Counted from the stretch's first letter, positions 1-7,431 are shown. The stretch: 33,546 nucleotides of DNA from CAZQIO01 sp964593405 (GCA_964593405.1 CAZQIO010000005.1:1-33546), one strand, 5' to 3'. A program made the numbers and translations. Notes: a model not told the origin generated them from the letters alone.

Positions 1-1
1 C

Positions 2-736
2 CCACCTCCTTGCCAAGACGAGTGCTATCCAAATGAGGTTTTCAGAGATTGCACTATCGATGGCAAGGCTATTCGAGAAAAAGTTTGTGTGAAAGATCCG
101 CAAACTGGTTGCTACAAATGGTCTGCCTGGAGAGTGATAGAAGATTGCACAAGATTGTCTCAGTGGACAAACGAGTATCGATGTTATGGCAACGTAGTTC
201 AAAGAAAAAAATTAGAAGGAAAGTGTGAGGGCCCAGCCTATCCTTGGTGCTATCCTTGCCCTCCAGGAAGAATCTGCCCGGCTGTTATTTCTCCAGACGA
301 TTGCGAACCCCGTTGCGTTGTTGAAGAAATTTGGGTTAATGTTGAAGATTGTTCCCAAAATGGACAAATATGTTTGAATGGCCAATGCGTCTTGCCTCCA
401 CCATCTCCATCTGTTGACCTAAAAGTTAACGGATCTGACGGCCCACTTTCTCTCCTCTTTAGCCAAAGGACAATCAATTTGTCTTGGACTTCTCAAGGAG
501 TGAACGCTTGTACAGCCCAAACTTACTTAAAACCTCAAGGAAGCATTATTGATTGGTCAGGAGGAAAACTAACTTCAGGTAGCGAATCTTTAACTCTTGA
601 TAGACCAGGAACTTTTGGATTTAGACTAATTTGCACCAATTCACAAAGCGGCACCTCAATAGCAGATAGCGTTGAAGTTAATTTGAGAACTCCCTCTTTG
701 GCAGTTATAACTAAAGGCGTTGTTGTCACATATTAA
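2..736 (+). CDS. Secreted Cys-rich protein with C-terminal Ig-like domain (5' partial)
   Basis: The frame is open from the first bases of the window, so the true start lies upstream; no signal peptide is visible. The N-terminal half (about codons 1-130) is rich in paired cysteines and prolines, which suggests disulfides and an extracellular location. From about nucleotide 412 an Ig-like domain follows with the signature LSWTSQGVNAC, an 'IDWSGGK' turn and a final cysteine strand. The same domain is in the next gene, and both proteins end in nearly the same string (VITKGVVVTY here, VITRGVVVTY there). Unlike the two genes further on it has no membrane helix at the end. Binding partner and function are unknown; the secreted/surface assignment is inference from composition and neighbours. 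Confidence 0.75.
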   Translation, partial: PPPCQDECYPNEVFRDCTIDGKAIREKVCVKDPQTGCYKWSAWRVIEDCTRLSQWTNEYRCYGNVVQRKKLEGKCEGPAYPWCYPCPPGRICPAVISPDDCEPRCVVEEIWVNVEDCSQNGQICLNGQCVLPPPSPSVDLKVNGSDGPLSLLFSQRTINLSWTSQGVNACTAQTYLKPQGSIIDWSGGKLTSGSESLTLDRPGTFGFRLICTNSQSGTSIADSVEVNLRTPSLAVITKGVVVTY

Positions 737-756
737 AAACCATAAAAGAAAAAAAC

Positions 757-1416
757 ATGAAAAAAAACAAACTAAAAATTATCAGCCTTATTTTCGCCCT
801 AGCAACAGTCTTTGAGAGTGTTCTTGCCGCCACTGCCACCTTTTATGGTGAGGTAACAGACGATGGAGGAGATCCTGAATTGCTAGTTTGGTTTGAGTAT
901 GGGGAAAAATTGCCACTATCTCAAGAAACACCAAAACAACAAAAAAATGGAAGGGGTGAGTTTTCGGCTACAGTATCTGGCCTGGAAGATTGTACAACTT
1001 ATTATTACCGAGCAGTTGCCCAACACAAAAACTACAACGACAAAACTTATGGAGAAATTAAATCCTTTACCACACCTTGCTTAGTATCGGTTGATTTGCG
1101 AGTTAACAACTCTTCCAGTGATTCGGTCACTATTTCTTATTCTCAAAGAACTATTTTGCTTTCTTGGACTTCTCAGAATGCCAACAGTTGCTTTGCCCAA
1201 ACAACTCAAAAGCCGACAGGAAGCAATATCAATTGGAGTGGAACAAAAGCAACCTTTGGAAGCGAGCACCTCACCCTTGACAAACCAGGAGTTTATGAAT
1301 TTCACTTGAGTTGTACCTCAAGTGCCACCGGAAATTCAAATTATGACAGAGTTCAAGTAATATTGCAGGCTCCGACATTAAGTGTAATAACGAGAGGAGT
1401 GGTTGTCACTTACTAA
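757..1416 (+). CDS. Secreted FN3-like plus Ig-like protein
   Basis: The 219-residue product starts with a clear signal peptide (MKKNK, then a hydrophobic stretch ending near SVLA at residue 24). Residues about 25-107 form a fibronectin-III-like domain (TATFYGEVTDDGGDP, CTTYYYRAVAQ) and 110-205 an Ig-like domain (LSWTSQNANSC, INWSGTK). It ends VITRGVVVTY, like the gene before it, with no membrane anchor. It lies 20 bp after that gene, so co-transcription is likely. The FN3-like part is almost the same as that of the gene at 2085, so the cluster arose by duplication and module exchange. A role in surface structure or attachment is inferred only. Confidence 0.8.
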   Translation: MKKNKLKIISLIFALATVFESVLAATATFYGEVTDDGGDPELLVWFEYGEKLPLSQETPKQQKNGRGEFSATVSGLEDCTTYYYRAVAQHKNYNDKTYGEIKSFTTPCLVSVDLRVNNSSSDSVTISYSQRTILLSWTSQNANSCFAQTTQKPTGSNINWSGTKATFGSEHLTLDKPGVYEFHLSCTSSATGNSNYDRVQVILQAPTLSVITRGVVVTY

Positions 1417-1422
1417 AAGGTA

Positions 1423-1451
1423 TTGACAAAGATTTTGAAATGTGGTATAAT
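1423..1451 (+). promoter_or_regulatory. Consensus sigma-70-type promoter, extended -10, leaderless
   Basis: TTGACA at 1423-1428, a 17-bp spacer and TATAAT at 1446-1451, with TGG (TGn) directly before the -10. Both hexamers are perfect. Only 5 bp separate the -10 from the ATG at 1457, so transcription should begin at or within a base or two of the start codon. Confidence 0.9.
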
Positions 1452-1456
1452 CAAAA

Positions 1457-2095
1457 ATGATGAAGGAAAAAATTAAAAAACTATCAATTGTTTTAATGGT
1501 TGGTTTGATTGCTCTTTTGGGTAAAGGCAAAGTTTTGGCAGAAAATTGTCCAGAAAGAACGACTGTTAACGGACCAAATAGCATCACCTTTGTTGGAGGA
1601 GTAGTTGATATGGGCGGAGACACAGAGGTAAAAGTTTGGTTTGAATACGGAACTTCTTCTGGAAATTACACTTTCAAGACAGAAAAGAAAACTATGACTC
1701 AGACTGGAAAATACTGCATTACTGTTTCGAACTTACAGCCTTGCACTACCTACTATTACCGAGCGGCAATGGAAAACAAAGCCGGACCGAGTTACGGAGC
1801 AGAAATGAGCAAAACAACTCTCTGCTCTACTTCTTCAAATCAATCACAGATAAAAGCAAGGGTATTGGGAGTGGCTACCCAAGCACCGACTGGTCTGGTT
1901 AAAAATATTCTTTCCCATCTTGTTTTGCCCCTTCTGATTGCAGCATTATTAACCACTGCCTTGAAGTCTCGCTTAATATTCTGGGAAAAATTAATGGATC
2001 AAAAGAAAAAAGAATATCAAAAATTCAAAAGCGAAAAACTCTTACAATTAAAGGTTGCAAAAGAAAAATTTCAAAGAAAATACAATGAAAGTTAA
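1457..2095 (+). CDS. Surface protein: signal peptide, FN3-like domain, APTG motif, membrane helix, cytosolic tail
   Basis: The 212-residue product has a signal peptide (residues 1-29, ending KVLA), one FN3-like domain (about 30-125, CTTYYYRAAMENK), then VLGVATQAPTG followed by a hydrophobic helix of about 20 residues and a lysine-rich tail of about 45. The tail contains LQLKVAKEKF, which recurs at the end of the next protein. An ATG directly follows the first ATG (1460), so the start could be one codon later. The gene has its own strong promoter, with almost no leader. The topology suggests an outside domain held by a C-terminal helix with an inside tail; the partner of the tail is unknown. 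Confidence 0.82.
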   Translation: MMKEKIKKLSIVLMVGLIALLGKGKVLAENCPERTTVNGPNSITFVGGVVDMGGDTEVKVWFEYGTSSGNYTFKTEKKTMTQTGKYCITVSNLQPCTTYYYRAAMENKAGPSYGAEMSKTTLCSTSSNQSQIKARVLGVATQAPTGLVKNILSHLVLPLLIAALLTTALKSRLIFWEKLMDQKKKEYQKFKSEKLLQLKVAKEKFQRKYNES

Positions 2096-3323
2096 ACAAA
2101 ACAAAAAAATTATAGGGATTTTATTGGGAGTTTTAAGCTCGCTGGTTTGGGTGAGTGTTTCACTTGGAGTGACTGCTACTTTTTATGGTGAGGTAACGGA
2201 CGACGGCGGAGATCCTTGGTTGGAAGTTTGGTTTCAATATGGAAAGACAAGCTCTTACGGAATGGAAACTCCTCACCAACAAAAATATGGCACTGGCGCC
2301 TTTTCTGCTACTGTCTCTGGTTTAGAGCCCTGTACAACCTATCATTACCGAGCAGTAGCAAAGCACCAAAACTACGACGACACAAAGTATGGTGAAGACA
2401 AAACTTTCACTACCCCTTGCGGTGAAGTTTCTGTTGACATTAAAGCTAATGGGTCCGATGGTCCAGTTTCTATTCCTTACGGTGGCTCTGTCACTTTAAG
2501 CTGGACTTCAAGCAATGCCAATTATTGTTACGCTTCTGGCGATTGGTCAGGTCAAAAAGCAACTTTTGGTTCTGAAACTTTCACTAACTTAACTTCTTCA
2601 AAAACCTACACTTTAACTTGTGTTGGAGCTGGTGGTTCTGCTTCAGATTCGGTTGTTGTTTCTGTTCAGCAGACATGGGGTGCTGTTTCTCCAACAATTC
2701 AAAAGAGAGTGAGAAATCTTTCTCTCGGACAAACTTACTTTTCTAACTCAGTTGTTGCTTCTCCTGGCGATGTGTTAGAATTTCAGATTGTGATTTATTC
2801 TGGCTCTGGTGCCAACAATGTCACTGTGGTGGATGTTTTACCAAACAAAATTTCAATGAGGCCCGATTCATTAAAGGTTGATGGCGTGAGCACAAGCGGA
2901 AATTTAGCTGCCGGATTGTCTCTTGGAAATTTGCAAGCCAACCAGACAAAAACGATTACTTTCTTGGCCGATTTAGCTCCTGCCGAACAGTTTGGTTTTG
3001 GTACTACCCCCTTGGTCAACGTGGCAACGCTTTATTACAACGGAACTTCCCTTTCTGCCTCTGATTCAGCGACAATTTCTGTAAGAAGAGTTGGAGTCTT
3101 AGGAGCGGCAACGGCAGCGCCGACTGGAATTAACGGAAAGTTGATCTCTAAAATTTCTCTTTCACTACTTTTGATGCTAATTGTTGCAAAGCTAATGTTT
3201 AGAGATTACCTTGCAGACTATAAAGAATGGACATTGTTAGGAAAGACAAAATGGCAAGAATTTGTCTCGAAAAAAGCTCTCCAGTTAAAGATTGCCAAGG
3301 AAAGATTTTGCTCAAAAAAATAA
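2085..3323 (+). CDS. Surface protein: FN3-like, Ig-like, DUF11 domains with APTG-membrane-tail end
   Basis: I chose ATG 2085 rather than the TTG at 2055 because it gives a clean signal peptide (MKVKQNKK then a hydrophobic core); it overlaps the previous gene by 11 bp. The 412-residue product has an FN3-like domain (TATFYGEVTDDGGDP), an Ig-like domain (VTLSWTSSNANYC, GDWSGQKATFGSE) of a type common in Parcubacteria, and a DUF11-like domain (about residues 200-335, VVASPGDVLEFQI, VVDVLP). The end is VLGAATAAPTG, a hydrophobic helix, and a basic tail with LQLKIAKERF. This end matches that of the gene at 1457. The gene is followed by a hairpin terminator and closes the surface cluster. Confidence 0.82.
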   Translation: MKVKQNKKIIGILLGVLSSLVWVSVSLGVTATFYGEVTDDGGDPWLEVWFQYGKTSSYGMETPHQQKYGTGAFSATVSGLEPCTTYHYRAVAKHQNYDDTKYGEDKTFTTPCGEVSVDIKANGSDGPVSIPYGGSVTLSWTSSNANYCYASGDWSGQKATFGSETFTNLTSSKTYTLTCVGAGGSASDSVVVSVQQTWGAVSPTIQKRVRNLSLGQTYFSNSVVASPGDVLEFQIVIYSGSGANNVTVVDVLPNKISMRPDSLKVDGVSTSGNLAAGLSLGNLQANQTKTITFLADLAPAEQFGFGTTPLVNVATLYYNGTSLSASDSATISVRRVGVLGAATAAPTGINGKLISKISLSLLLMLIVAKLMFRDYLADYKEWTLLGKTKWQEFVSKKALQLKIAKERFCSKK

Positions 3324-3340
3324 AAAAATATCACTTTGTT

Positions 3341-3367
3341 CAAAACAGCCCGAAAAGGGCTGTTTTG
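3341..3367 (+). terminator. Hairpin terminator after the surface-protein cluster
   Basis: A perfect 11-bp inverted repeat (CAAAACAGCCC and GGGCTGTTTTG) around a GAAAA loop lies 17 bp after the last surface gene. The tract after it (AAGTTTAAATTTC) is only moderately T-rich, so termination may be partial. Confidence 0.75.
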
Positions 3368-3380
3368 AAGTTTAAATTTC

Positions 3381-3389
3381 TGTGATAAT
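3381..3389 (+). promoter_or_regulatory. Extended -10 promoter element for tRNA-Val
   Basis: TGTGATAAT reads as TGn plus GATAAT (5 of 6 matches). It places the start of transcription a few bases before the mature tRNA end at 3402. No good -35 is present. A second TATAAT at 3393-3398 is too close to the tRNA to serve as its -10. Confidence 0.45.
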
Positions 3390-3401
3390 ATTTATAATGA
3401 A

Positions 3402-3473
3402 GGACGGTTAGCTCAGCGGCAGAGCGCCTGGATCACAACCAGGAGGTCGGAGGTTCAAATCCTCCACCGTCCA
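3402..3473 (+). tRNA. tRNA-Val (anticodon CAC)
   Basis: A full cloverleaf of 72 nt. Acceptor GGACGGT (3402-3408) pairs with ACCGTCC (3466-3472); D stem GCTC/GAGC; anticodon stem CCTGG/CCAGG; loop ATCACAA with anticodon CAC at 3434-3436 (reads GUG); T stem GGAGG/CCTCC with loop TTCAAAT. The discriminator base is A at 3473. The 3' CCA is not encoded (CAA follows), so it must be added by a nucleotidyltransferase. Confidence 0.95.
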
Positions 3474-3476
3474 CAA

Positions 3477-3692
3477 ATGGAAGAAAAACTCTATTTCAAA
3501 GATTCAAAAGGTTTTGTCTTTTATACGAGTGGAGAGGGATTACAAAGAGAACAACAGATACGAAGCTGCCAAAAAATCAAAATCCCTACTCTCATTGTTC
3601 AGGGAGAAGCAGGGTAATCTGTTCCAGTTAAACAGAGCAAAAAGGCGCAGATCACAGATATTCAAAACCTGCACATTTTAAAAAGATGCTGA
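3477..3692 (+). pseudogene. Alpha/beta-hydrolase remnant (internal deletion and nonsense codon)
   Basis: From ATG 3477 the frame reads MEEKLYFKDSKG, typical of the first strand of a small alpha/beta-hydrolase, and soon after KIKIPTLIVQGEAG, the strand that usually reads IPTLIVHGxxD near the catalytic Asp. A stop (TAA 3615-3617) follows. In the same frame SVPVKQSKK continues, which is the usual DESVPVEQSKK segment with D and E changed to G and stop. Everything between the first strand and this point, including the nucleophile Ser elbow, is missing. The frame closes at 3692. The gene is therefore dead. Recognition is by motif reading, not by alignment. The next 80 bp up to the kinase gene hold only a TATAAT at 3709-3714 without a -35. 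Confidence 0.6.
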
Positions 3693-3772
3693 ATTTAATT
3701 ATCAATTTTATAATCAAGAAAGGGAAATGGCGTTCAATTTAGAGAAAAGCGCTAAAAGCCTCCAACTTTACA

Positions 3773-4549
3773 ATGAAAAATCTAATTTTCATTAAAATAG
3801 GTGGCTCTTTAATCACAAAGAAAAAACCTTACACTTTAAACAGGAAAAAATTAAGAGAGGTCGTAGAGGAAATTGGAAGGTGCAAGAAAAAATTTAAAAT
3901 TAAACTTTTGCTTGGAAATGGAGCTGGCTCTTTTGCTCATGTTTCGGCACAAAAATTTAAAACAAAAATGGGATATTTGAATGAAAAAAGCAAAATTGGC
4001 CATTGCATAGTTGAAGACGATGCTTCGACTCTGAATCGAATTTTAGTTAAAGAACTAATCAAAGCCAAAATAAATGCCATTTCTTTTCAGCCATCAGCTG
4101 CTATTGCGACAAAAAATGGAAAAATTTCTGCCTTCAATTTACAACCAATTCTAAATTATTTAAAACACGACCTCGTTCCGGTTGTTTTTGGTGATGTTGT
4201 TTCTGATCAAAAAAAGGGGTGCGTCATTTTATCAACGGAGGAAATCTTTAAATTCTTGGCAAAAAAGTTAAAACCAGATAAAATAATTTTAATGAGCAAC
4301 GTTGAAGGAGTTTTTGATTTTGAAGGCAAAATCATTCCAGAAATTTGCCCAAAAAATTTTAAAAAAATAAAAAAATATTTAGGCGCTTCAGAAAAAATCG
4401 ATGTGACCGGAGGAATGAAACAAAAAGTAAAGGAAGCTATTGAAATGGCAAAGCTTGGGATCGATGTTTTTATTATCGGTGGCAAAAAAGGGAATTTAGA
4501 AAAATGTTTAAAGGGCAAAAAAGTTGGAACAAAAATAATTTATGGATAA
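3773..4549 (+). CDS. Isopentenyl phosphate kinase-like amino acid kinase
   Basis: The 258-residue product has the amino-acid-kinase fold. The N-terminal IKIGGSLIT is the Lys-Gly-Gly phosphate loop. GNGAGSFAH (residues 48-56) corresponds to the GGGSFGH segment of isopentenyl phosphate kinases, whose histidine (H56 here) is the family's specific catalytic residue. Near the C terminus DVTGGMKQKVKEA and a GG-rich strand match the family. It would phosphorylate isopentenyl phosphate to isopentenyl diphosphate for prenyl lipid synthesis. This enzyme is known mainly from archaea and some CPR bacteria. No other isoprenoid gene is in the window. It overlaps the next gene by 8 bp. A generic amino acid kinase is the alternative, but the His motif argues for IPK. 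Confidence 0.8.
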   Translation: MKNLIFIKIGGSLITKKKPYTLNRKKLREVVEEIGRCKKKFKIKLLLGNGAGSFAHVSAQKFKTKMGYLNEKSKIGHCIVEDDASTLNRILVKELIKAKINAISFQPSAAIATKNGKISAFNLQPILNYLKHDLVPVVFGDVVSDQKKGCVILSTEEIFKFLAKKLKPDKIILMSNVEGVFDFEGKIIPEICPKNFKKIKKYLGASEKIDVTGGMKQKVKEAIEMAKLGIDVFIIGGKKGNLEKCLKGKKVGTKIIYG

Positions 4550-5753
4550 AAAAGAGTTAAAAATTTCAGAAAGGGGACAAAATGCCCCATTTTCACCAAT
4601 CAGAAAATTTGTTCCCTATTTGGAGGAGGCAAAAAAAAGAGGGATTGAAGTTTTTGAATTGCACATTGGCCAGCCAGATTTTAAAACTCCAAATGAAATT
4701 TTAGAAAACTTGAAAAACTTTAAAGAAAAGAGATTAGTTTATACCAATTCCCTTGGCCCTCTTGAATTGAGAGAGGCCTGGCAAATTTATTTTAAGCAAA
4801 ACAAAATTGATTTTGACATTTCAGAAATTGTTGCCACAGTCGGGGCCTCAGAAGCTATCCTCTTTGCCCTTTGTGCAATTTGCAATCCCGGAGAAAACAT
4901 AATTTTATTTGAGCCTTTTTATCCAAACTATTTAGGCCTTGCTTTTATTGCCGGAATAAAGCTTAAAGGGGTAAAGCTTTCTGCCAAAAACGGTTTTCAT
5001 TTACCAAAAGAAGAGGAAATTGAAAGAAAAATAGATAAAAAAACAAGAGGAATTTTAATTTGCAATCCATCAAACCCAACCGGCACTGTTTATTCTAAAG
5101 AGGAATTGGAAAAGATAATAAAAATTGCAAAAAAACACAACCTCTTTATAATCTCTGATGAAGCTTATAGAGAATTTGTATTTGACGGGAAAAAACACTA
5201 TTCGATGGCAAACTTTAAAGAAGCAAAAGAGAGGGTAATTGTTTTGGACTCTGTTTCAAAAAAACTCAGTGCCTGCGGTGCCAGAATCGGCGTTTTGGCT
5301 TCAAAAAACAAAAAAATAATAGAGGCTGTGACAAAATTTGCCCAGGCAAGGTTATCTTTACCGGATGCTGAAGCAAATTCTGTAATTTCACTCCTTAAAA
5401 ATTCAAAAAAGTACACTCAAAAAATTGCAAATGAATACCAAAGGAGAAGAGATGTTGTTTTTGAATCTTTAAAAAAAATTGATGGAGTTTTTTGTTTAAA
5501 ACCAGAAGGGGCTTTTTATGTGATGGCTCAGCTTCCGATCAAAGATTCTGATCACTTTGCCCAATGGCTTTTGAAAGATTTCTCTTTCAAGAAAAAAACG
5601 ATCATGGTCGCTCCAGGCTCTGGTTTTTATTTGGACCCAAAAGATGGCAAAGACAAAGTAAGAATAGCTTTTGTTTTGTCTCCAGAGAAATTAAAAGAGG
5701 CAATTAAAATTTTAAAAATTGCTTTGGAAAATTACAAAAATGGAAATTTTTAG
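4542..5753 (+). CDS. Class I/II PLP-dependent aminotransferase
   Basis: The 403-residue protein has the normal length for aspartate/aromatic-type aminotransferases. It shows an N-terminal substrate segment (LHIGQPDFKTP), ICNPSNPTGTVYSKEE (Asn binding the PLP ring), ISDEAYREFVFDG (Asp/Tyr pair) and LDSVSKKLSACGARIG, where the lysine of the SxSK motif forms the Schiff base. A C-terminal RIAF supplies the carboxylate-binding Arg. Cytosolic; exact amino-acid specificity cannot be told from sequence. It overlaps both neighbours and is translated as part of the 3773-7376 run. Confidence 0.9.
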   Translation: MDKKELKISERGQNAPFSPIRKFVPYLEEAKKRGIEVFELHIGQPDFKTPNEILENLKNFKEKRLVYTNSLGPLELREAWQIYFKQNKIDFDISEIVATVGASEAILFALCAICNPGENIILFEPFYPNYLGLAFIAGIKLKGVKLSAKNGFHLPKEEEIERKIDKKTRGILICNPSNPTGTVYSKEELEKIIKIAKKHNLFIISDEAYREFVFDGKKHYSMANFKEAKERVIVLDSVSKKLSACGARIGVLASKNKKIIEAVTKFAQARLSLPDAEANSVISLLKNSKKYTQKIANEYQRRRDVVFESLKKIDGVFCLKPEGAFYVMAQLPIKDSDHFAQWLLKDFSFKKKTIMVAPGSGFYLDPKDGKDKVRIAFVLSPEKLKEAIKILKIALENYKNGNF

Positions 5754-6216
5754 CCTTGGCACCTCAAACAGAACCAAAGAAGAATTTTTAGAAATTTTAA
5801 AAAATTATAAAATAAATCTCGTCGTTGACGTCAGACATTTTCCAACTTCAAGGCTTTTTCCTCATTTTCAAAAAGAAAATTTGGAGAAATTTTTAAAAGA
5901 ACAAAAAATTGAGTATTTTCACCTTAAAGAGCTGGGAGGGTTTAGGGAAGGAGGGTATGAAAATTACATGAAAACGAAAGAGTTTGAAAAAGGTTTAAAA
6001 AAATTGATTGAACTTTTAAGCCTTGCCCGAGTAGCAATAATTTGTGCAGAAAAATTTCCCTGGAAGTGCCACAGAGCCTTTATTTCACAAAAACTTGAAG
6101 AGTTTGGTATAAAAACTATTCATATTCTTGAAAAAGAGAAAATTTGGGAACCGAAAAAACAACCCAAAAAAATAAAACCAAAGTGTCAAAAAATAAAGCC
6201 AGCCAAAAATGATTGA
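5740..6216 (+). CDS. DUF488 family protein
   Basis: ATG 5740 was chosen because MEIFSLGTSNRT is the standard N terminus of DUF488 proteins (GTSNR). The protein (158 residues) has VVDVRHFPTSRLFPHF and, later, CAEKFPWKCHR, a Cys...CHR pair seen across the family that may bind metal or be redox active. The tail is lysine/proline rich. The function of the family is not established. It overlaps the aminotransferase by 14 bp and plsY by 8 bp. Confidence 0.85.
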   Translation: MEIFSLGTSNRTKEEFLEILKNYKINLVVDVRHFPTSRLFPHFQKENLEKFLKEQKIEYFHLKELGGFREGGYENYMKTKEFEKGLKKLIELLSLARVAIICAEKFPWKCHRAFISQKLEEFGIKTIHILEKEKIWEPKKQPKKIKPKCQKIKPAKND

Positions 6217-6820
6217 TTTGCTTTTAATTTCAATTTTTTGTTATTTTTTAGGTTCTTTGCCTTTTAGTTTTTTGATAGCCAAAGCCTACGGAAAAAATCT
6301 TTTTCAGGTAGGTTCTGGAAACGTTGGGACAGCGAATGTCTGGCGGGCAACCAAAAAAATAGAGGCTGCAATTTTAGCTTTAATAGGGGATACTGGGAAA
6401 GGATTTTTTGCAATTTTTTTGGCTGAAAAATTTTTTCCACAAAAACCTCTCTTTCAAATTTTAGCTTCTTTTTTCGTAGTCTTTGGTCACAATTGGTCAA
6501 TATTTTTGAAATTTAGAGGAGGTAGAGGATTGGCAACTTTAGCTGGAATTTTGCTTTATTTAAATTGGAAAGCCCTTCTTTTTTCTCTTTTTTTACTCGG
6601 GTTTTGCATTTTTTTGGTTGAAATTTTCACCAAAAGAAAATTTGAAATAAAAGCTCTAATTTCTCAAGTTTTGGGAAGGGTAATTGGAATTTTCTTTTGC
6701 GCAGTTTTTCTTTATTTGTTTTTTCCAAAAACCTTCAAAATAATTTTCCCAAGCGCGATTTTAGTTGGAATAAAACACATAAAAAGGACAAAGACATTTT
6801 TGGAAGGGAAGGTAGTTTAA
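6209..6820 (+). CDS. plsY: Glycerol-3-phosphate acyltransferase PlsY
   Basis: PlsY transfers an acyl group from acyl-phosphate to glycerol-3-phosphate at the inner membrane, the first step of phospholipid synthesis. The 203-residue protein shows its three motifs: GSLPFSFLIAK, GSGNVGTANVWR and GHNWSIFLKFRGGRGLAT, spread over several hydrophobic segments. The length is normal. It overlaps the DUF488 gene by 8 bp. Presence of PlsY next to an isopentenyl phosphate kinase puts two lipid-related steps in one run; no other lipid gene is seen here. Confidence 0.93.
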   Translation: MIDLLLISIFCYFLGSLPFSFLIAKAYGKNLFQVGSGNVGTANVWRATKKIEAAILALIGDTGKGFFAIFLAEKFFPQKPLFQILASFFVVFGHNWSIFLKFRGGRGLATLAGILLYLNWKALLFSLFLLGFCIFLVEIFTKRKFEIKALISQVLGRVIGIFFCAVFLYLFFPKTFKIIFPSAILVGIKHIKRTKTFLEGKVV

Positions 6821-6830
6821 ATTTAAAAAT

Positions 6831-7376
6831 ATGGAGATTAAAACTTTGGTCGTTGGCCCCCTTTTGACAAATTGTTACATTTTAATTGCAGAAAAAGAGG
6901 CAATCGTAATAGATCCGGGGGCGGGTCTCAATAAAATTTTAAAAGAATTGGAAGGAAAAAAACTTTCCTACATTATTTTGACCCATTACCATTTAGATCA
7001 CAGCCTGGCCGCTCTTAAATTAAAAGAAAAAACTGGAGCAAAAATTTTAATTCACAAAGGAGAGAAAGAATTTATCAAATTTGAACCAGACCAATTTTTA
7101 GAAGGAGGAGAAGAAATTAAAATCGGAAATGAATATTTAAAAATCGTCCATACTCCCGGTCATTCTCTTGGATCGATTGCAATTTTTGGCGAAAATTTTG
7201 TTTTCGTTGGCGACACAATCTTTGAAGATGGAGTCGGAAGAACTGATTTGCCAGGAGGTTCAGAAAATGATTTAAAAGAAACGCTAAAAAAATTGAAAAA
7301 AATGATCAAAAAGGGAATGAAAATTTATCCTGGCCACGGTCCCTCTTTCGAAATTGACCCTAAAAATCAACCCTAA
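6831..7376 (+). CDS. Metallo-beta-lactamase fold hydrolase (glyoxalase II-like)
   Basis: The 181-residue product has the full metal set: THYHLDH (HxHxDH), HTPGHSLG (third His), GDTIFEDGVGRTD (bridging Asp) and YPGHGP (last His). The small size and the FVGDT...GRTDLPGG segment match the short glyoxalase-II-like thioesterase/hydrolase subgroup. Two metal ions, probably zinc, are expected. Substrate unknown. It is the last gene of the 3773-7376 run and meets the minus-strand genes tail to tail. Confidence 0.88.
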   Translation: MEIKTLVVGPLLTNCYILIAEKEAIVIDPGAGLNKILKELEGKKLSYIILTHYHLDHSLAALKLKEKTGAKILIHKGEKEFIKFEPDQFLEGGEEIKIGNEYLKIVHTPGHSLGSIAIFGENFVFVGDTIFEDGVGRTDLPGGSENDLKETLKKLKKMIKKGMKIYPGHGPSFEIDPKNQP

Positions 7377-7393
7377 ACTCAAAATTATATTTA

Positions 7394-7427
7394 TCAACTT
7401 ATTAAAGCCATGGCAAAAATAAGTTGA
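7394..7427. terminator. Bidirectional hairpin between convergent genes
   Basis: TCAACTTATT (7394-7403) and AATAAGTTGA (7418-7427) form a 10-bp stem; the loop contains GCCATGGC, which can add three pairs. It lies between the tail ends of the hydrolase gene (7376) and the methyltransferase gene (7432). There is no long T tract, so efficiency is uncertain. Confidence 0.6.
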
Positions 7428-7431
7428 CAAA

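Noticed and set aside
1880..3220. Classical LPxTG sortase signals at the ends of the two surface proteins
   Set aside because: The motif is APTG, not LPxTG, and the segment after the helix is 40 or more residues long, unlike true sorting signals. No sortase gene is in the window.
3402..3473. tRNA-His read from the similar loop sequence
   Set aside because: On the plus strand the loop is ATCACAA, giving anticodon CAC (Val); GTG would appear only on the complement, where the D and T arms do not fit.
3709..3714. TATAAT as the promoter of the kinase operon
   Set aside because: The hexamer is perfect but there is no TGn and no -35 at 16-18 bp; kept only as a remark.
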